A DNA stretch of 38,271 bases from Acidobacteriota bacterium. GTDB lineage: Bacteria; Acidobacteriota; Holophagae; Holophagales; Holophagaceae. The notes under the pieces were generated by a model, which was not told the DNA's origin, made no database searches, and saw only the letters and a program-made list of their open reading frames with translations. Positions within the stretch are counted from its first letter, which is position 1; each line of letters starts with the position of its first letter. The stretch is taken from contig JACPYP010000008.1 in assembly GCA_016195985.1 (NCBI GenBank), forward strand, positions 1 to 38,271, in the 5' to 3' direction. The position numbers were made by a program, and so were the translations under genes. Shown one piece after another: positions 1 through 8,959 of the stretch.

Positions 1-186
1 GGCGGCCACCTGCGTGGCGCCTCCGGTGGCCGGCGACAGCCCGGGAGCCGTGGCTCCGCTGGTCTTGATGTGATCCATGAAGGGCAGGAGGGTGCCGTAG
101 ATCTGCACCTCGCTCGCCTGCGCCGCCGCAGTGAAGGGCAGGGCACAGGCTCCCGCCAGGGTGAATAGCAGGGTTCTGGATTTCAT
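1..186 (-). CDS. Porin-like outer-membrane protein, N-terminal fragment
   Basis: Only the first 62 codons are inside the window; the gene runs off the left edge. The protein starts MKSRTLLFTLAGACALPF and shows a clear Sec signal peptide (Lys/Arg, hydrophobic core, cleavage near AAAQA), followed by SEVQIYGTL. That stretch resembles the first beta-strand of general Gram-negative porins, which typically begin with a 'VTLYG' strand after the signal peptide. The ATG at 184-186 has a strong GGAGG six bases upstream. The likely role is a trimeric outer-membrane channel, but with the barrel missing this rests on the N-terminus alone. The AraC regulator upstream on the same strand and a palindrome between promoter and start suggest regulated expression. 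Confidence 0.6.
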   Translation of the reverse strand, partial: MKSRTLLFTLAGACALPFTAAAQASEVQIYGTLLPFMDHIKTSGATAPGLSPATGGATQVAA

Positions 187-209
187 CGCAAGCCTCCGGC
201 TGGTTGCTT

Positions 210-259
210 AGTTGCAACTTTTAAACGGTTTATATGACTAATTACCCGTGGGTACTCAA
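210..259 (-). promoter_or_regulatory. Putative promoter and palindromic operator of the porin-like gene
   Basis: Reading the minus strand, TTGAGT (259-254) and TATAAA (234-229) form a plausible -35/-10 pair with a 19-bp spacer. Just downstream lies a perfect 10-bp palindrome, AGTTGCAACT (210-219), where a repressor would block initiation or elongation. The region is clearly AT-richer than the neighbouring genes. The regulator is not identified; the AraC-type gene next door is a candidate, but AraC proteins usually bind direct repeats. Confidence 0.4.
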
Positions 260-360
260 TGACTCAGGGCATGGGCAAGAGTAGTCCCGGGCCGCCGGTT
301 TCTCCTGGTACCCGGCCGCCCAATTCTGGTAAATCCCGGATCAGAGGGCCCGAGCGGGCC

Positions 361-1212
361 TCACCTCGATTCGTCCAGCGGGGAAGGCGGGGGTTTGACG
401 AGATTCCTGGCCTTCCGGAAACCCGAAGGGGTCTCGCCGGTGACCTTCCGGAATGCCTTGGTGAAGTTCGATTGGTCCTCGCTGCCCAGTTCGGCGGCGA
501 TCTGCTGGATGCTCAGGTCCGAATGCAGCAGCAGCCGCTTGGCCTCCAGCATGCAGCGCTCGATGATGAGGTTCTGGGGCGTCTTGCCCAGCACGGCCCT
601 GCAGGCGGAGGCCAGCCGGCGGGGGGTGCATCGCAGCTTCCGGACGTAGAACTCGACCTCCTTTTCCGAGGCGAAGCTGGCGTCCAGCTGGCGGAGAAAG
701 GCCTGGAAGAGCTTGAAGTCGGTCGTATGGTGGGCCTGCCTGCTGGCGGCCTCCTCCCTGATGCGCGGCTGGAGGAGGTGGAGGAAGGCGGACATCAGGT
801 GCCGCAGCGCCGCGCGCGTTCCATCCGCCTTGATCTTGCCGATGTCCCATATGAGCCGGGCCAGGTCGGAAGCCTGACGGCAGAGGTCATCCTTCGGGAG
901 GGGGAGATTGGGCGCGGCCAGGAAATCCGAGAACACCCAGGAGGCATCCGCATCCAGGAAGTCCTCGTCGAAATCGAACATCCAGCCCTCGGCCTGGATG
1001 TCCGGCAGGTAAAGGTGCTTCTTGCCCTTGGCCACCAGCATCACCCAGGGCCCGTGGATGCGGGTCTCCTCTCCGTCCACCCAGTGGGATCCCGTGCCCT
1101 CGATGACGAAGAAGACCTGATGGAAGGGATGACTGTGGGGCACAGGCTCCCCCATGCGCCAATTCAGATTGCTGCGCTCATCGAGAGGCCAAACGCTGAA
1201 CAGCGAGTCCAT
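361..1212 (-). CDS. AraC-family transcriptional regulator with N-terminal cupin domain
   Basis: A 283-residue protein when started at the ATG at 1210-1212. The N-terminal half has a cupin-like sensor pattern (PHSHPFHQVFFVIEG, then GPWVMLVAKGKKH). The C-terminal ~100 residues carry the two helix-turn-helix motifs of AraC/XylS proteins: LSIQQIAAELGSEDQSNFTK and the closing motif FRKVTGETPSGFRK. Longer in-frame starts exist at 1254 (ATG), 1281 (ATG) and 1296 (TTG), but that stretch uses AT-rich codons (ATT CTT TTA TCA AGT GAT) unlike the rest of the gene and overlaps a good promoter, so I prefer 1212. No clear Shine-Dalgarno precedes this ATG. The ligand is unknown. The porin-like gene 174 bp downstream on the same strand is a possible target. 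Confidence 0.85.
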   Translation of the reverse strand: MDSLFSVWPLDERSNLNWRMGEPVPHSHPFHQVFFVIEGTGSHWVDGEETRIHGPWVMLVAKGKKHLYLPDIQAEGWMFDFDEDFLDADASWVFSDFLAAPNLPLPKDDLCRQASDLARLIWDIGKIKADGTRAALRHLMSAFLHLLQPRIREEAASRQAHHTTDFKLFQAFLRQLDASFASEKEVEFYVRKLRCTPRRLASACRAVLGKTPQNLIIERCMLEAKRLLLHSDLSIQQIAAELGSEDQSNFTKAFRKVTGETPSGFRKARNLVKPPPSPLDESR

Positions 1213-1266
1213 GGAAGTATTCCGGATAATAGGATCACTTGATAAAAGAATCATGGGTTCAATAAT

Positions 1267-1296
1267 TGTATACTGCAACATCTCAATCGAGCTCAA
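1267..1296 (-). promoter_or_regulatory. Putative promoter of the AraC-family gene
   Basis: On the minus strand TTGAGC (1296-1291) and TATACA (1272-1267) are separated by 18 bp. Transcription would start near 1260, downstream of the longest possible start codons of the regulator, which supports the shorter protein. This lies in the divergent gap facing the S41 protease gene. Confidence 0.45.
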
Positions 1297-1316
1297 CCGG
1301 CGGGCGCTTCCGCGCG

Positions 1317-1322
1317 TATGAT
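1317..1322 (+). promoter_or_regulatory. Putative -10 box (TATGAT) of the S41 protease gene
   Basis: TATGAT lies 31 bp before the preferred ATG at 1354, giving a short leader that contains the GGAGA ribosome-binding site. No convincing -35 hexamer is seen, which is common for promoters in this window. Confidence 0.35.
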
Positions 1323-1353
1323 CCCTGGACCCCTCATGAGCCCGGAGAGCCGC

Positions 1354-4300
1354 ATGCGCCTGCTTCCCCTTTTCTCGACTGCCCTCGTGGTGGCCGCCTC
1401 CGTCAGCGCCTCAGCGCAGATCGACGCCCGGCTCATGCGGTATCCCGACGTGTCGGCCTCGCAGATCGTCTTCACCTACGCCAACGATCTCTGGCTGGTG
1501 CCCAAGACCGGCGGGGTGGCCCAGCGACTCTCCACCCCCAAGGGTGAGGAATCCTTCGCCCGCTTCTCGCCCGACGGGAAGGAACTGGCCTTCAGCGGCA
1601 ACTACGACGGCAACCTCGACGTGTACACCCTGCTCGTCATCGGCGGCGTGCCCGCGCGGGTGACCCACCATCCCCTGCCCGACCGGCTCGTGGACTGGAC
1701 GCCGGACGGGAAATCCCTGCTGATCGCCTCGCCCATGGAATCGGGCAAGGACCGCTTCAACAAGTTCTTCCTCGTTCCCAAGGGCGGCGGGCTGCCGCAG
1801 CCCCTGCCCCTGCCCTACGCCGAATTCGGCGCCCTGTCGCCGGACGGCAAGGTGCTCGCCTACCAGCCCATCAGCACCGACTTCCGCACCTGGAAGCGCT
1901 ACCGCGGCGGCATGGCATCGGAGATCTGGCTCTACAACCTGGAGAAGAAGACCGCGGAGCGCCTGCCCAGCCTCGATGGTTCCAACGACTCCATGCCCAT
2001 GTGGCACGACGGCAGGCTCTACTTCCTGTCCGACCGCGACGGCGTGAAGCGCAGCAACATCTGGTCCTACGACCTGGCCACCAAGGCCTTCAAGCAGATC
2101 ACCTTCTTCAAGGAATACGACGTTCATTTCCCTGCCATCGGGCCTGACGACATCGTGCTGGAGGCGGGCGGCCGCCTCCACCGCATCGAACTGCCCTCCG
2201 AAAAGATGGTGGAGGTGAAGGTGGAAGCGGTGACCGACCAGGCCACCCTGAAGCCCCGCAGCGAAAACGCCGCCAAGTTGCTGAAGCACCCGGGTCTCAG
2301 CGCCCAGGGCAAGCGCGCCGTCTTCGAGGCCCGCGGCGAGATCTTCTCCGTGCCTGCCGAAAAGGGCTACGTCGTCAACCTGACCCGCACACCCGGCGCC
2401 GCCGAGCGCCATCCCGCCCTGTCCCCGGACGGCAAGCAGGTGGCCTATTTCAGCGACCGCAGCGGCGAGTATGAATTGTGCGTCCGGGCCGCGGACGGCA
2501 GCGGCGAGGAGCGCCAGATCACCCACCTGGGGCCCGGCTTCCGCTACCGCATCAGCTGGTCGCCCGACGGCAAGCGCGTGGTCTTCGCGGACCAGACCAT
2601 GCGCATCAACCTCTGCGATCTCGACACCGGCAAGGTGCAGGTGGTGGACAAGGGCCACTTCATGTTCGAGGAGCCGCTGGAGGCCTTCCGCGCCAGCTGG
2701 TCTGCGGACAGCCGATGGTTCGCCTATCCCATCGACACCCCCAACCAGAACAGCGTGGTGGTGCTCTACGACACCAAGACGGGCCAGCGGCACCCCGTGA
2801 CCTCCCCCTTCTACAACGCCGGCGATCCCGCCTTCGATCCCGAAGGCAACTACCTCTTCCTGTCCACGGGCCAGCAGTTCAGCCCCACCTACAGCGACCT
2901 GGACAGCACCTGGGTCTACACCGCCTCCACGCGCCTGGCCGCCCTGCCCCTGCGCAAGGACGTGGTGTCGCCGCTGGCGCCCAAGAATGATCTCGACGCG
3001 CCCAAGGAAGAGAAGGGCAAGGACGAAAAGAAGAAAGAGGGCGCGGACAAAACGGACTCACCCAAGGCCGTCGACATCGACCTGGACGGCATCGAGTCCC
3101 GCATGGTGCTGCTGCCGCCCGCCGCTGGCTACTACGCGGATGTGGCCGCAGCCAAGGGCAAGCTGGCCTACCGCCGGGCTGCCCACCTGAACGCCAACGG
3201 CGAGACCAAGACCACGCTCTACGTCTACGACTTCGAGGAGCGCGAGGAGAAGGCCGTTCTGGCGGACGTGGACGGCGCCCTGCTCAGCGGCGACGGCGCC
3301 AAGGCGCTGGTGAACCGCAAGCAGGACTACGCCCTCGTCGACCTCAAGCCCGACCAGAAATTCGAGAAGAAGCTGCCCACGGGCGAACTGATGATGACCG
3401 TGGATCCCAAGGCCGAGTGGAGGCAGATCTTCAACGACGCCTGGCGCCTGGAGCGCGACATGTTCTACGATCCCGGCCTCCACGGGGTGGACTGGAAGAC
3501 CATGCGCGCCCGCTACGGCAAGCTCATCCAGGACTGCGTCACCCGCGAGGATGTGAACTTCGTCATCGGCGAGCTCATCTCCGAACTGAACGCCTCCCAC
3601 ACCTACCGCGGCGGCGGGGACGTGGAGCAGCCCGCCCGCATGAACACGGGCCTGCTGGGCGCGGATTTCGCCGTGGAGAACGGGCATTTCCGCATCAAGA
3701 AGATCCTGCGCGGCGCCGACTGGGACGCCCAGGTGCGCGGCCCCCTGGCCCAGCCGGGCCTCAAGGTGAAGGAGGGCGACTACCTCCTGGCCGTGAACCG
3801 CATTCCGCTGGATGCGTCCAAGGATCCCTGGGCGGCCTTCCAGGGCCTGGCGGGCAAAACGGTATTGCTCACCGTCAACGACAAACCCACCGCCGCCGGC
3901 GCCCATGACGTGGTGGTCGACACCGTGGCCAACGACTACCAGCTGCGCTACTGGGATTGGATCGAGGCCAAGAGGCGCTACGTGGAAAAGGCGACCAACG
4001 GCCGCCTGGGCTACATCTACGTGCCCGACACCGGCATCGGCGGGCAGAACGACCTCGTGCGGCAGTTCCGCGGCCAATGGGACAAGGCCGGCCTGGTCAT
4101 CGACGAGCGCTTCAACAGCGGCGGCCAGATCCCCGACCGTTTCGTGGAGCTGCTGAGCCGGAAGACCATCAACTACTACGGCGTGCGCGACGGCCAGGAC
4201 TGGCAGTGGCCCGCCGTGGCCCATGACGGCCCCATGGCCATGCTCATCAACGGCTGGAGCGGATCGGGCGGCGACTGCTTCCCCTTCCTCTTCAAGAAGA

Positions 4301-4608
4301 CGGGCCTGGGCCCCCTCATCGGCCGGCGCACCTGGGGCGGGCTCATCGGCATCAGCGGCGCCCCCGGCCTCATCGACGGCGGCAACGTGACCGTGCCCAC
4401 CTTCGGCATCTTCTCCAAGGAAGGCCAGTGGATCGTCGAGAGCTACGGCGTCGACCCCGACATCGAAGTGATCGACGATCCCGCGCTCATGGCCCAGGGC
4501 AAGGATCCCCAGCTGGACCGCGCCATCCAGGAGGTGGCGGCGGCCATCAAGAAGAACCCGCCCGTGCACACGCCCAAGCCGCCCTATCCCAACCGCGCTG
4601 GCTTCTAG
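1354..4608 (+). CDS. Secreted tricorn-like S41 family peptidase with beta-propeller and PDZ-like region
   Basis: A 1084-residue protein, close to the ~1070 of tricorn proteases. Order: signal peptide (MRLLPLFSTALVVAASVSA, cut near SAQ), then WD40-like PD40 propeller repeats ('SPDGK' motifs at several sites) to about residue 530, a Lys/Glu-rich linker around 545-575, the S41 core, and a PDZ-like segment (GLKVKEGDYLLAVNRIPLD). The tricorn catalytic set appears complete: Ser748-His749 (NASHTY), nucleophile Ser971 (GWSGSGGD) and Glu1029 (VESYGVDPDIEV), all close to tricorn Ser745, His746, Ser965 and Glu1023. It probably degrades oligopeptides in the periplasm. The ATG at 1354 is chosen over 1318 and 1336 because it has GGAGA six bases upstream and the signal peptide begins there. 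The next gene starts 1 bp after the stop. Confidence 0.93.
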   Translation: MRLLPLFSTALVVAASVSASAQIDARLMRYPDVSASQIVFTYANDLWLVPKTGGVAQRLSTPKGEESFARFSPDGKELAFSGNYDGNLDVYTLLVIGGVPARVTHHPLPDRLVDWTPDGKSLLIASPMESGKDRFNKFFLVPKGGGLPQPLPLPYAEFGALSPDGKVLAYQPISTDFRTWKRYRGGMASEIWLYNLEKKTAERLPSLDGSNDSMPMWHDGRLYFLSDRDGVKRSNIWSYDLATKAFKQITFFKEYDVHFPAIGPDDIVLEAGGRLHRIELPSEKMVEVKVEAVTDQATLKPRSENAAKLLKHPGLSAQGKRAVFEARGEIFSVPAEKGYVVNLTRTPGAAERHPALSPDGKQVAYFSDRSGEYELCVRAADGSGEERQITHLGPGFRYRISWSPDGKRVVFADQTMRINLCDLDTGKVQVVDKGHFMFEEPLEAFRASWSADSRWFAYPIDTPNQNSVVVLYDTKTGQRHPVTSPFYNAGDPAFDPEGNYLFLSTGQQFSPTYSDLDSTWVYTASTRLAALPLRKDVVSPLAPKNDLDAPKEEKGKDEKKKEGADKTDSPKAVDIDLDGIESRMVLLPPAAGYYADVAAAKGKLAYRRAAHLNANGETKTTLYVYDFEEREEKAVLADVDGALLSGDGAKALVNRKQDYALVDLKPDQKFEKKLPTGELMMTVDPKAEWRQIFNDAWRLERDMFYDPGLHGVDWKTMRARYGKLIQDCVTREDVNFVIGELISELNASHTYRGGGDVEQPARMNTGLLGADFAVENGHFRIKKILRGADWDAQVRGPLAQPGLKVKEGDYLLAVNRIPLDASKDPWAAFQGLAGKTVLLTVNDKPTAAGAHDVVVDTVANDYQLRYWDWIEAKRRYVEKATNGRLGYIYVPDTGIGGQNDLVRQFRGQWDKAGLVIDERFNSGGQIPDRFVELLSRKTINYYGVRDGQDWQWPAVAHDGPMAMLINGWSGSGGDCFPFLFKKTGLGPLIGRRTWGGLIGISGAPGLIDGGNVTVPTFGIFSKEGQWIVESYGVDPDIEVIDDPALMAQGKDPQLDRAIQEVAAAIKKNPPVHTPKPPYPNRAGF

Positions 4609-4609
4609 C

Positions 4610-5683
4610 GTGAGATCCCTGATGCGCCTCCCCCTCCTGGCGGCCCTTTGCGCCTGCCTGCTCCAGACTCTGCTCCAGGCCCAGGCGCCCGCGGAGGGGG
4701 ACGCGCACCTCAAGGATTTCCGTTTCCGCTCCGGCCAAGTCCTGCCCGATCTCCGCATCCACTACCGCACCTTCGGTTCCCCCCGGCGCGACGCGTCGGG
4801 GGTGGTGCGGAACGCCGTCCTCATCACCCATGGCACCACGGGCAGCGGGGCCCAGTTCCTGCGGCCGGAATTCTCGGGCCAGCTCTTCGGCCCCGGCCAA
4901 CCGCTGGATGCCGCGACGTATTTCATCGTGCTGCCCGACGGCATCGGCCACGGGCGGTCCAGCAAGCCCAGCGACGGCCTGCACGCCCGCTTTCCGCGCT
5001 ACGGCTACGCCGACATGGTGGAGGCCCAGCGGCGCCTGCTGGCGGAAACCCTGGGCGTCACGCACCTGCGCCTGGTCATGGGCACCTCCATGGGCGGCAT
5101 GCACACCTGGCTCTGGGGGCAGCTCCACCCCGGCATGATGGACGCCCTCATGCCCCTGGCCAGCCTGCCCACGCAGATCGCGGGGCGGAACCGCGTCTGG
5201 CGGCGCATGGTCATCGACGGCATCCGGCAGGATCCCCAATGGCTGGGCGGCGAGTACAAGACGCAGCCCCAATCCCTGCGCCTGGCGGCCCAGATGCTCC
5301 ACTTCATGGGCGGCAATCCGGTGCTGCGCCAGGCGGAGGCCCCCACCCTGGCCAAGGCGGACGCGGCCATCGACACCTACGTGGCCGGCTACCTCAGGAC
5401 TGGCGACGCCAATGACGTGCTGTACGCCCTGGAGGCCTCCTGGGACTACGACCCGGGCCCGGGCCTGGAGCGCATCCAGGCGCCCCTGCTGGCCGTGAAC
5501 ACGGCGGACGATCTCATCAATCCGCCCGAGCTGGGCATCCTCGAACAGGAGATCAAGCGCGTGCCCAGGGGCCGCGCCGTGGTGCTGCCCCTGAGCCCAC
5601 AGACCCGGGGACATGGCAGCCACACGGTCGCGGCGCTGTGGAAGGACCTGCTGCTGGAGCTGTTGAAGCAGTCCGAGCCCTAG
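4610..5683 (+). CDS. Exported alpha/beta hydrolase, homoserine acetyltransferase (MetX)-like
   Basis: A 357-residue protein with a signal peptide (LLAALCACLLQTLLQA). The core matches the MetX-like alpha/beta-hydrolase group: oxyanion region LITHGTTGSG, nucleophile elbow GTSMGGMH (Ser160), acid Asp300 in NTADDLINPP, and the late histidine motif RGHGSHT. True MetX acts in cytosolic methionine synthesis; an exported version next to a secreted protease more likely hydrolyses or transfers acyl groups outside the cytoplasm, which is inference. Two starts are possible: GTG at 4610 (1 bp after the protease stop) or ATG at 4622. Neither has a strong ribosome-binding site, so translational coupling to the protease gene is likely. 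Its stop overlaps the convergent downstream gene by 4 bp (CTAG). Confidence 0.85.
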   Translation: MRSLMRLPLLAALCACLLQTLLQAQAPAEGDAHLKDFRFRSGQVLPDLRIHYRTFGSPRRDASGVVRNAVLITHGTTGSGAQFLRPEFSGQLFGPGQPLDAATYFIVLPDGIGHGRSSKPSDGLHARFPRYGYADMVEAQRRLLAETLGVTHLRLVMGTSMGGMHTWLWGQLHPGMMDALMPLASLPTQIAGRNRVWRRMVIDGIRQDPQWLGGEYKTQPQSLRLAAQMLHFMGGNPVLRQAEAPTLAKADAAIDTYVAGYLRTGDANDVLYALEASWDYDPGPGLERIQAPLLAVNTADDLINPPELGILEQEIKRVPRGRAVVLPLSPQTRGHGSHTVAALWKDLLLELLKQSEP

Positions 5684-6435
5684 AAAACCTCTTTGAGGAA
5701 ATCCCTCATGTGCTGCCAGCTGCGACGGTGCGCGGCCTCGTTATAGGCGGCGCCCTTGCTGTTGTCGTTCCCGGCCTCTTTCTGGGTGAAGGCGTGGACG
5801 GCGCCCGCGTAGGCCACGAACACATAGTCCGCCTTGGACCGGCGCATCTCCTCCTGGAAGGCGGCCACGTCCTTGGCGGGCACGAAGGGATCGTCGGCCC
5901 CGTGGCAGACCAGCACCTTGGCGGCGATGGGGGCCGGCGCGTCGCCTTCGGGCACGTCCAGGCCGCCATGGAAGGAGACCACCCCCTTCACCGGCAGGCC
6001 GGCCCGGGCCGCCTCCAGGGCGCCGGTGCCGCCGAAGCAGAAGCCGATGACGGCGATGCGGCCGCCGTCCACGCCCTTCTGGGCCTTGAGCGCCTCGAGG
6101 GCCGCGGCGATGCGGCGGCGGTACAGGGCCCTGTCCCCCTTGAAGGAGCCCGCGAGCTTGCCCGCCTCGCCGGTATTGGCGGGGCGCACGCCCTCGCCGT
6201 AGATATCCGCCGCCAGGGCCACGTAGCCCAGCTTGGCCAGATCATCCGACACGCGGCGTTCGTGATCCGTGAGGCCCATCCACTGGTGGATCACCACCAC
6301 GCCGGGCGCCTTGCCCTTCAGGGCGGCGGGCCGGGCCACGTAGCCCACCAGCCTGGTGGCGCCTTCGGTGTAGGACAGGGGCTGGCCCGCGAGGGCGGGG
6401 ATGCCGAGCGAAAGGACCAGGGCAAGGGAACGCAT
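5680..6435 (-). CDS. Dienelactone hydrolase family protein, exported
   Basis: A 251-residue protein with a short signal peptide (MRSLALVLSLGIPALAGQ). The alpha/beta-hydrolase fold has the dienelactone hydrolase triad: Cys133 in GFCFGG, Asp182 in GADDPF and His214 in GAVHAF. The nucleophile is cysteine, as in this family, not serine. The family hydrolyses dienelactone in chlorocatechol breakdown, but most genomic homologues act on unknown esters. The ATG at 6435 is chosen because GGAGG lies five bases upstream; an in-frame start at 6483 lacks this. A -10-like TAGGAT sits at about 6462-6467. It converges on the MetX-like gene, sharing the palindromic CTAG as both stops. Confidence 0.88.
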   Translation of the reverse strand: MRSLALVLSLGIPALAGQPLSYTEGATRLVGYVARPAALKGKAPGVVVIHQWMGLTDHERRVSDDLAKLGYVALAADIYGEGVRPANTGEAGKLAGSFKGDRALYRRRIAAALEALKAQKGVDGGRIAVIGFCFGGTGALEAARAGLPVKGVVSFHGGLDVPEGDAPAPIAAKVLVCHGADDPFVPAKDVAAFQEEMRRSKADYVFVAYAGAVHAFTQKEAGNDNSKGAAYNEAAHRRSWQHMRDFLKEVF

Positions 6436-6559
6436 GGGACCTCCGGGATGGGAGTCCGATCCTATGGCTGTTTGAACGTCCATTCCACAAAAAGCTAGTG
6501 GTGTCCGCTCGAAATACCAGGTGCGATCTCAACGCCCATGGACACCACGGGGCGGGGGT

Positions 6560-6607
6560 CTGGGGGCGTGGCAGCGCCCCCAGCGGGGTGACAGCGCCCC
6601 CAGCGGG
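6560..6607. terminator. GC-rich hairpin and 16-bp direct repeats downstream of dut
   Basis: CTGGGGGCG and CGCCCCCAG (6560-6568, 6575-6583) form a perfect 9-bp stem with a 6-nt loop. The right arm lies inside a 16-bp sequence, CAGCGCCCCCAGCGGG, that is repeated exactly 20 bp later (6572-6587 and 6592-6607). It sits just after the dut stop and probably terminates dut transcription, although no clear T-run follows. A further 9-bp inverted repeat, GTGGTGTCC/GGACACCAC (6498-6506, 6540-6548), lies nearby. Confidence 0.4.
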
Positions 6608-6626
6608 TTATTTCAGGCGAGGCACA

Positions 6627-7082
6627 CTAGCGCCCCGTGCTGCCGTAGCCTCCGCCACCCCGCTCGGTGTCGCCCAGGGCCTCGACGCTGGCTTCCGGCA
6701 TCCAGGTCCAGCTCTCCACCGGCGCCACCAGCAGCTGGGCGATGCGTTCGCCGCGGCGCAGCTCGAAGGGGGCCTCGCCATGGTTGACGAGCAGCACCTG
6801 CACCTCGCCCCGGTAGTCGGCATCGATGGTGCCCGGCGCGTTGAGCACCGTGAGGCCGTGCTTGAGGGCCAACCCTGACCGGGGCCGAACCTGCCCTTCG
6901 AACCCCGGCGGAAGGGCCATGACCAGGCCCGTGGGCACGAGGCGGCGCTGTCCCGGGCCCAGCGTCCAGGTCTCGCCCTCAGGCAGGGCCGCCCGCAGGT
7001 CCATGCCCGCCGCGTGGGGCGTGGCGGCGGCGGGAAGGTCGAGGCCGAGGCCGTGGGGAAGTTGATGGACGGGTATGCGCAT
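6627..7082 (-). CDS. dut: Deoxyuridine 5'-triphosphate nucleotidohydrolase (dUTPase)
   Basis: Hydrolyses dUTP to dUMP and pyrophosphate, keeping uracil out of DNA and supplying dUMP for thymidylate synthesis. The 151-residue length is typical of the homotrimeric enzyme. All five motifs are visible in order: AGMDLRA (1), PRSGLA (2), the long [11 protein letters not shown] segment with the catalytic Asp (3), RGERIAQL (4) and the C-terminal glycine-rich [10 protein letters not shown] (5) that closes over the substrate. The start at 7082 gives a normal N-terminus ([11 protein letters not shown]) and is preceded by GGAAGG; a longer in-frame version from 7148 adds 22 residues with no family match. 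Transcribed alone, divergent from the chemoreceptor gene. Confidence 0.95.
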   Translation of the reverse strand: MRIPVHQLPHGLGLDLPAAATPHAAGMDLRAALPEGETWTLGPGQRRLVPTGLVMALPPGFEGQVRPRSGLALKHGLTVLNAPGTIDADYRGEVQVLLVNHGEAPFELRRGERIAQLLVAPVESWTWMPEASVEALGDTERGGGGYGSTGR

Positions 7083-7259
7083 CTCTCGACCTTCCCACGA
7101 ATCCGGGGACGGTGGCCAGATCCCCACATGCCATCGTTTTTTGCCCACCGCCAGGCTTGAGCCACCCGGAAATCATCCCCTGCGCCGGGACGACCGATCT
7201 CGGATCAGACCGCGCCGGGCCTTCCGGATCCGGCGCCAGGGAGCGAGAGAGGTTGTCCC

Positions 7260-8939
7260 ATGAGCCGACTCGGCCAGGCCCGCAAACTCCAGACCATGGT
7301 GATCGGCCTGGTCTCCCTGGTCATCCTGATCGCTTTCGCGGTGGTGGCCACCCTGGTCCGCAGCGAGATGCGAGCCAAGGCCATCGACAGCGAACTGGTG
7401 AAGGCCCGCACCATCACCCTGCAGGCCGAGTCCACCCGGGACTACATGGCCAAGCTGAGGGCCGGGGGCGTGTACGACGACGCCAAGCTGGCGAAGGACG
7501 TGAACCTGCTGGTCCAGGCGGTGCCCATCGTCACGGCCATGAAGACCGCCGGAGAGAAAGCCAAGGAGGCCGGCTTCGAGTTCCGGGTTCCCAAGGAGTT
7601 CCCCCGCAATCCCAAGAACCAGCCCGACGCCAAGGAGCTGGACGTGCTCAGGAAGCTGGCCGCGCGCCAGGCGGAGCCGGGCACGCCGGACACCTGGTTC
7701 GAGGATTCCGCCATGAACGCCGTACGCTTCTTCCGCGGCATCCGCCTCACCCAGGACTGCCTGGCCTGCCACGGCGATCCAGCCACCAGCAAGGCCCTGT
7801 GGGGCAGGCAGGACGGCACCGATCCCACCGGCGTGCGCATGGAGGGCTGGAAAACCGGCGAGATCCACGGCGCCTTCGAGGTGATCTCCTCCCTGGAGGC
7901 CCTGGACCGCGACATGGCCCGCATCACAGGCTGGATCGTGGTCCTGGGCGCCATCGTGTGCACCCTCAGCATCCTGGCCATCACCTGGTTCCTCAAACGG
8001 CGGATCTTCAGCCGCCTGGCCTCCGCCACGGCCCTGATGCGCCAAGTGGCCGAAGGCGATCTCACCGCCCGCATCGAAGACCGCCGGAACGATGAACTGG
8101 CCGACAATTTCGACGCCTTCAACACCATGGCCCGGAGTCTCAAGGAGATCGTGCTCCGCATCCAGGACAGCGCCGAAGCCATCCAGGCAGCCTCCGGCGA
8201 GATCGCCGCCGGCAACCTCGACTTGAGCCGGCGCACGGAAGCTCAGGCCGCCGGGCTGGAAGAGACTGCCAGCTCCATGGAGGAAATCACTGCCAACGTC
8301 AACATGACCGCCGAGAATGCCCGGGGCGCCGATGACCGCGCCGTCCAGGCCCGCAAGGTGGCCGCGGAGGGCGGCGCCGCGATGGGGCAGGTGGCGGAAG
8401 CCATGGGCGAGATCGATACCTGCGCCAGCCGCATCCAGGAAATCATCACCGTGGTGGAGGAGATCGCCTTCCAGACCAACCTGCTGGCCCTCAATGCCGC
8501 CGTGGAGGCGGCCCGGGCCGGCGAGATGGGCCGCGGCTTCGCCGTGGTGGCGGCCGAAGTGCGCAACCTCGCCAAGCGCTCCAGCGACGCGGCCAAGGAG
8601 ATCAAGGGGCTCATCCACGATTCGGTGAGCAGGTCCAAGGAGGGCTCCAACATCGCCAACCGCGCCGGCCGCACCATCCAGGAAGTGGTGGAGAATGTGC
8701 AGCGCGTCACCGAACTCATCACGGACATCGCCCGCGCCACCGGCGAGCAGAGCCTGGGCTTGAACGAAGTGAACAAGGCCGTAGCGCAGATGGACGAGGC
8801 CACCCAGGAGAACGCGGCCCTGGTGGAAGAGGCCAGCGCCGCCGCAGAATCCCTCAACCGCCAGGCCCAGGAACTGGCCGCCATGGTGGCCCATTTCCAG
8901 ACCGGCGCTTCGGGCCTGCGCACCCGCGCCGGCCGCTGA
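7260..8939 (+). CDS. Methyl-accepting chemotaxis protein with a c-type haem (Tll0287-like) sensor domain
   Basis: A 559-residue transmembrane chemoreceptor. Order: TM1 (about 13-33), periplasmic sensor (about 35-220), TM2 (about 222-245, [18 protein letters not shown]), HAMP (about 246-300) and a cytoplasmic signalling domain with the conserved hairpin tip ([38 protein letters not shown]). The sensor carries the haem-binding CLACH (Cys167, Cys170, His171) near its end, in the setting of the DUF3365/Tll0287-like family, so haem is probably attached in the periplasm and senses redox state or a small gas. There is no C-terminal NWETF-type pentapeptide for CheR docking. The ATG follows an AGAGAGG ribosome-binding site. 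A strong hairpin follows the stop. Confidence 0.93.
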   Translation: MSRLGQARKLQTMVIGLVSLVILIAFAVVATLVRSEMRAKAIDSELVKARTITLQAESTRDYMAKLRAGGVYDDAKLAKDVNLLVQAVPIVTAMKTAGEKAKEAGFEFRVPKEFPRNPKNQPDAKELDVLRKLAARQAEPGTPDTWFEDSAMNAVRFFRGIRLTQDCLACHGDPATSKALWGRQDGTDPTGVRMEGWKTGEIHGAFEVISSLEALDRDMARITGWIVVLGAIVCTLSILAITWFLKRRIFSRLASATALMRQVAEGDLTARIEDRRNDELADNFDAFNTMARSLKEIVLRIQDSAEAIQAASGEIAAGNLDLSRRTEAQAAGLEETASSMEEITANVNMTAENARGADDRAVQARKVAAEGGAAMGQVAEAMGEIDTCASRIQEIITVVEEIAFQTNLLALNAAVEAARAGEMGRGFAVVAAEVRNLAKRSSDAAKEIKGLIHDSVSRSKEGSNIANRAGRTIQEVVENVQRVTELITDIARATGEQSLGLNEVNKAVAQMDEATQENAALVEEASAAAESLNRQAQELAAMVAHFQTGASGLRTRAGR

Positions 8940-8959
8940 CCTCCACCATCCGTCGCGCG

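Noticed and set aside
3058-4758. 566-codon minus-strand open frame antisense to the S41 protease
   Set aside because: Shadow frame; the protease has complete catalytic motifs on the plus strand.
4610-5683. Calling the MetX-like protein a true homoserine O-acetyltransferase
   Set aside because: It has a signal peptide and no neighbouring methionine genes, so the biosynthetic role is not supported.
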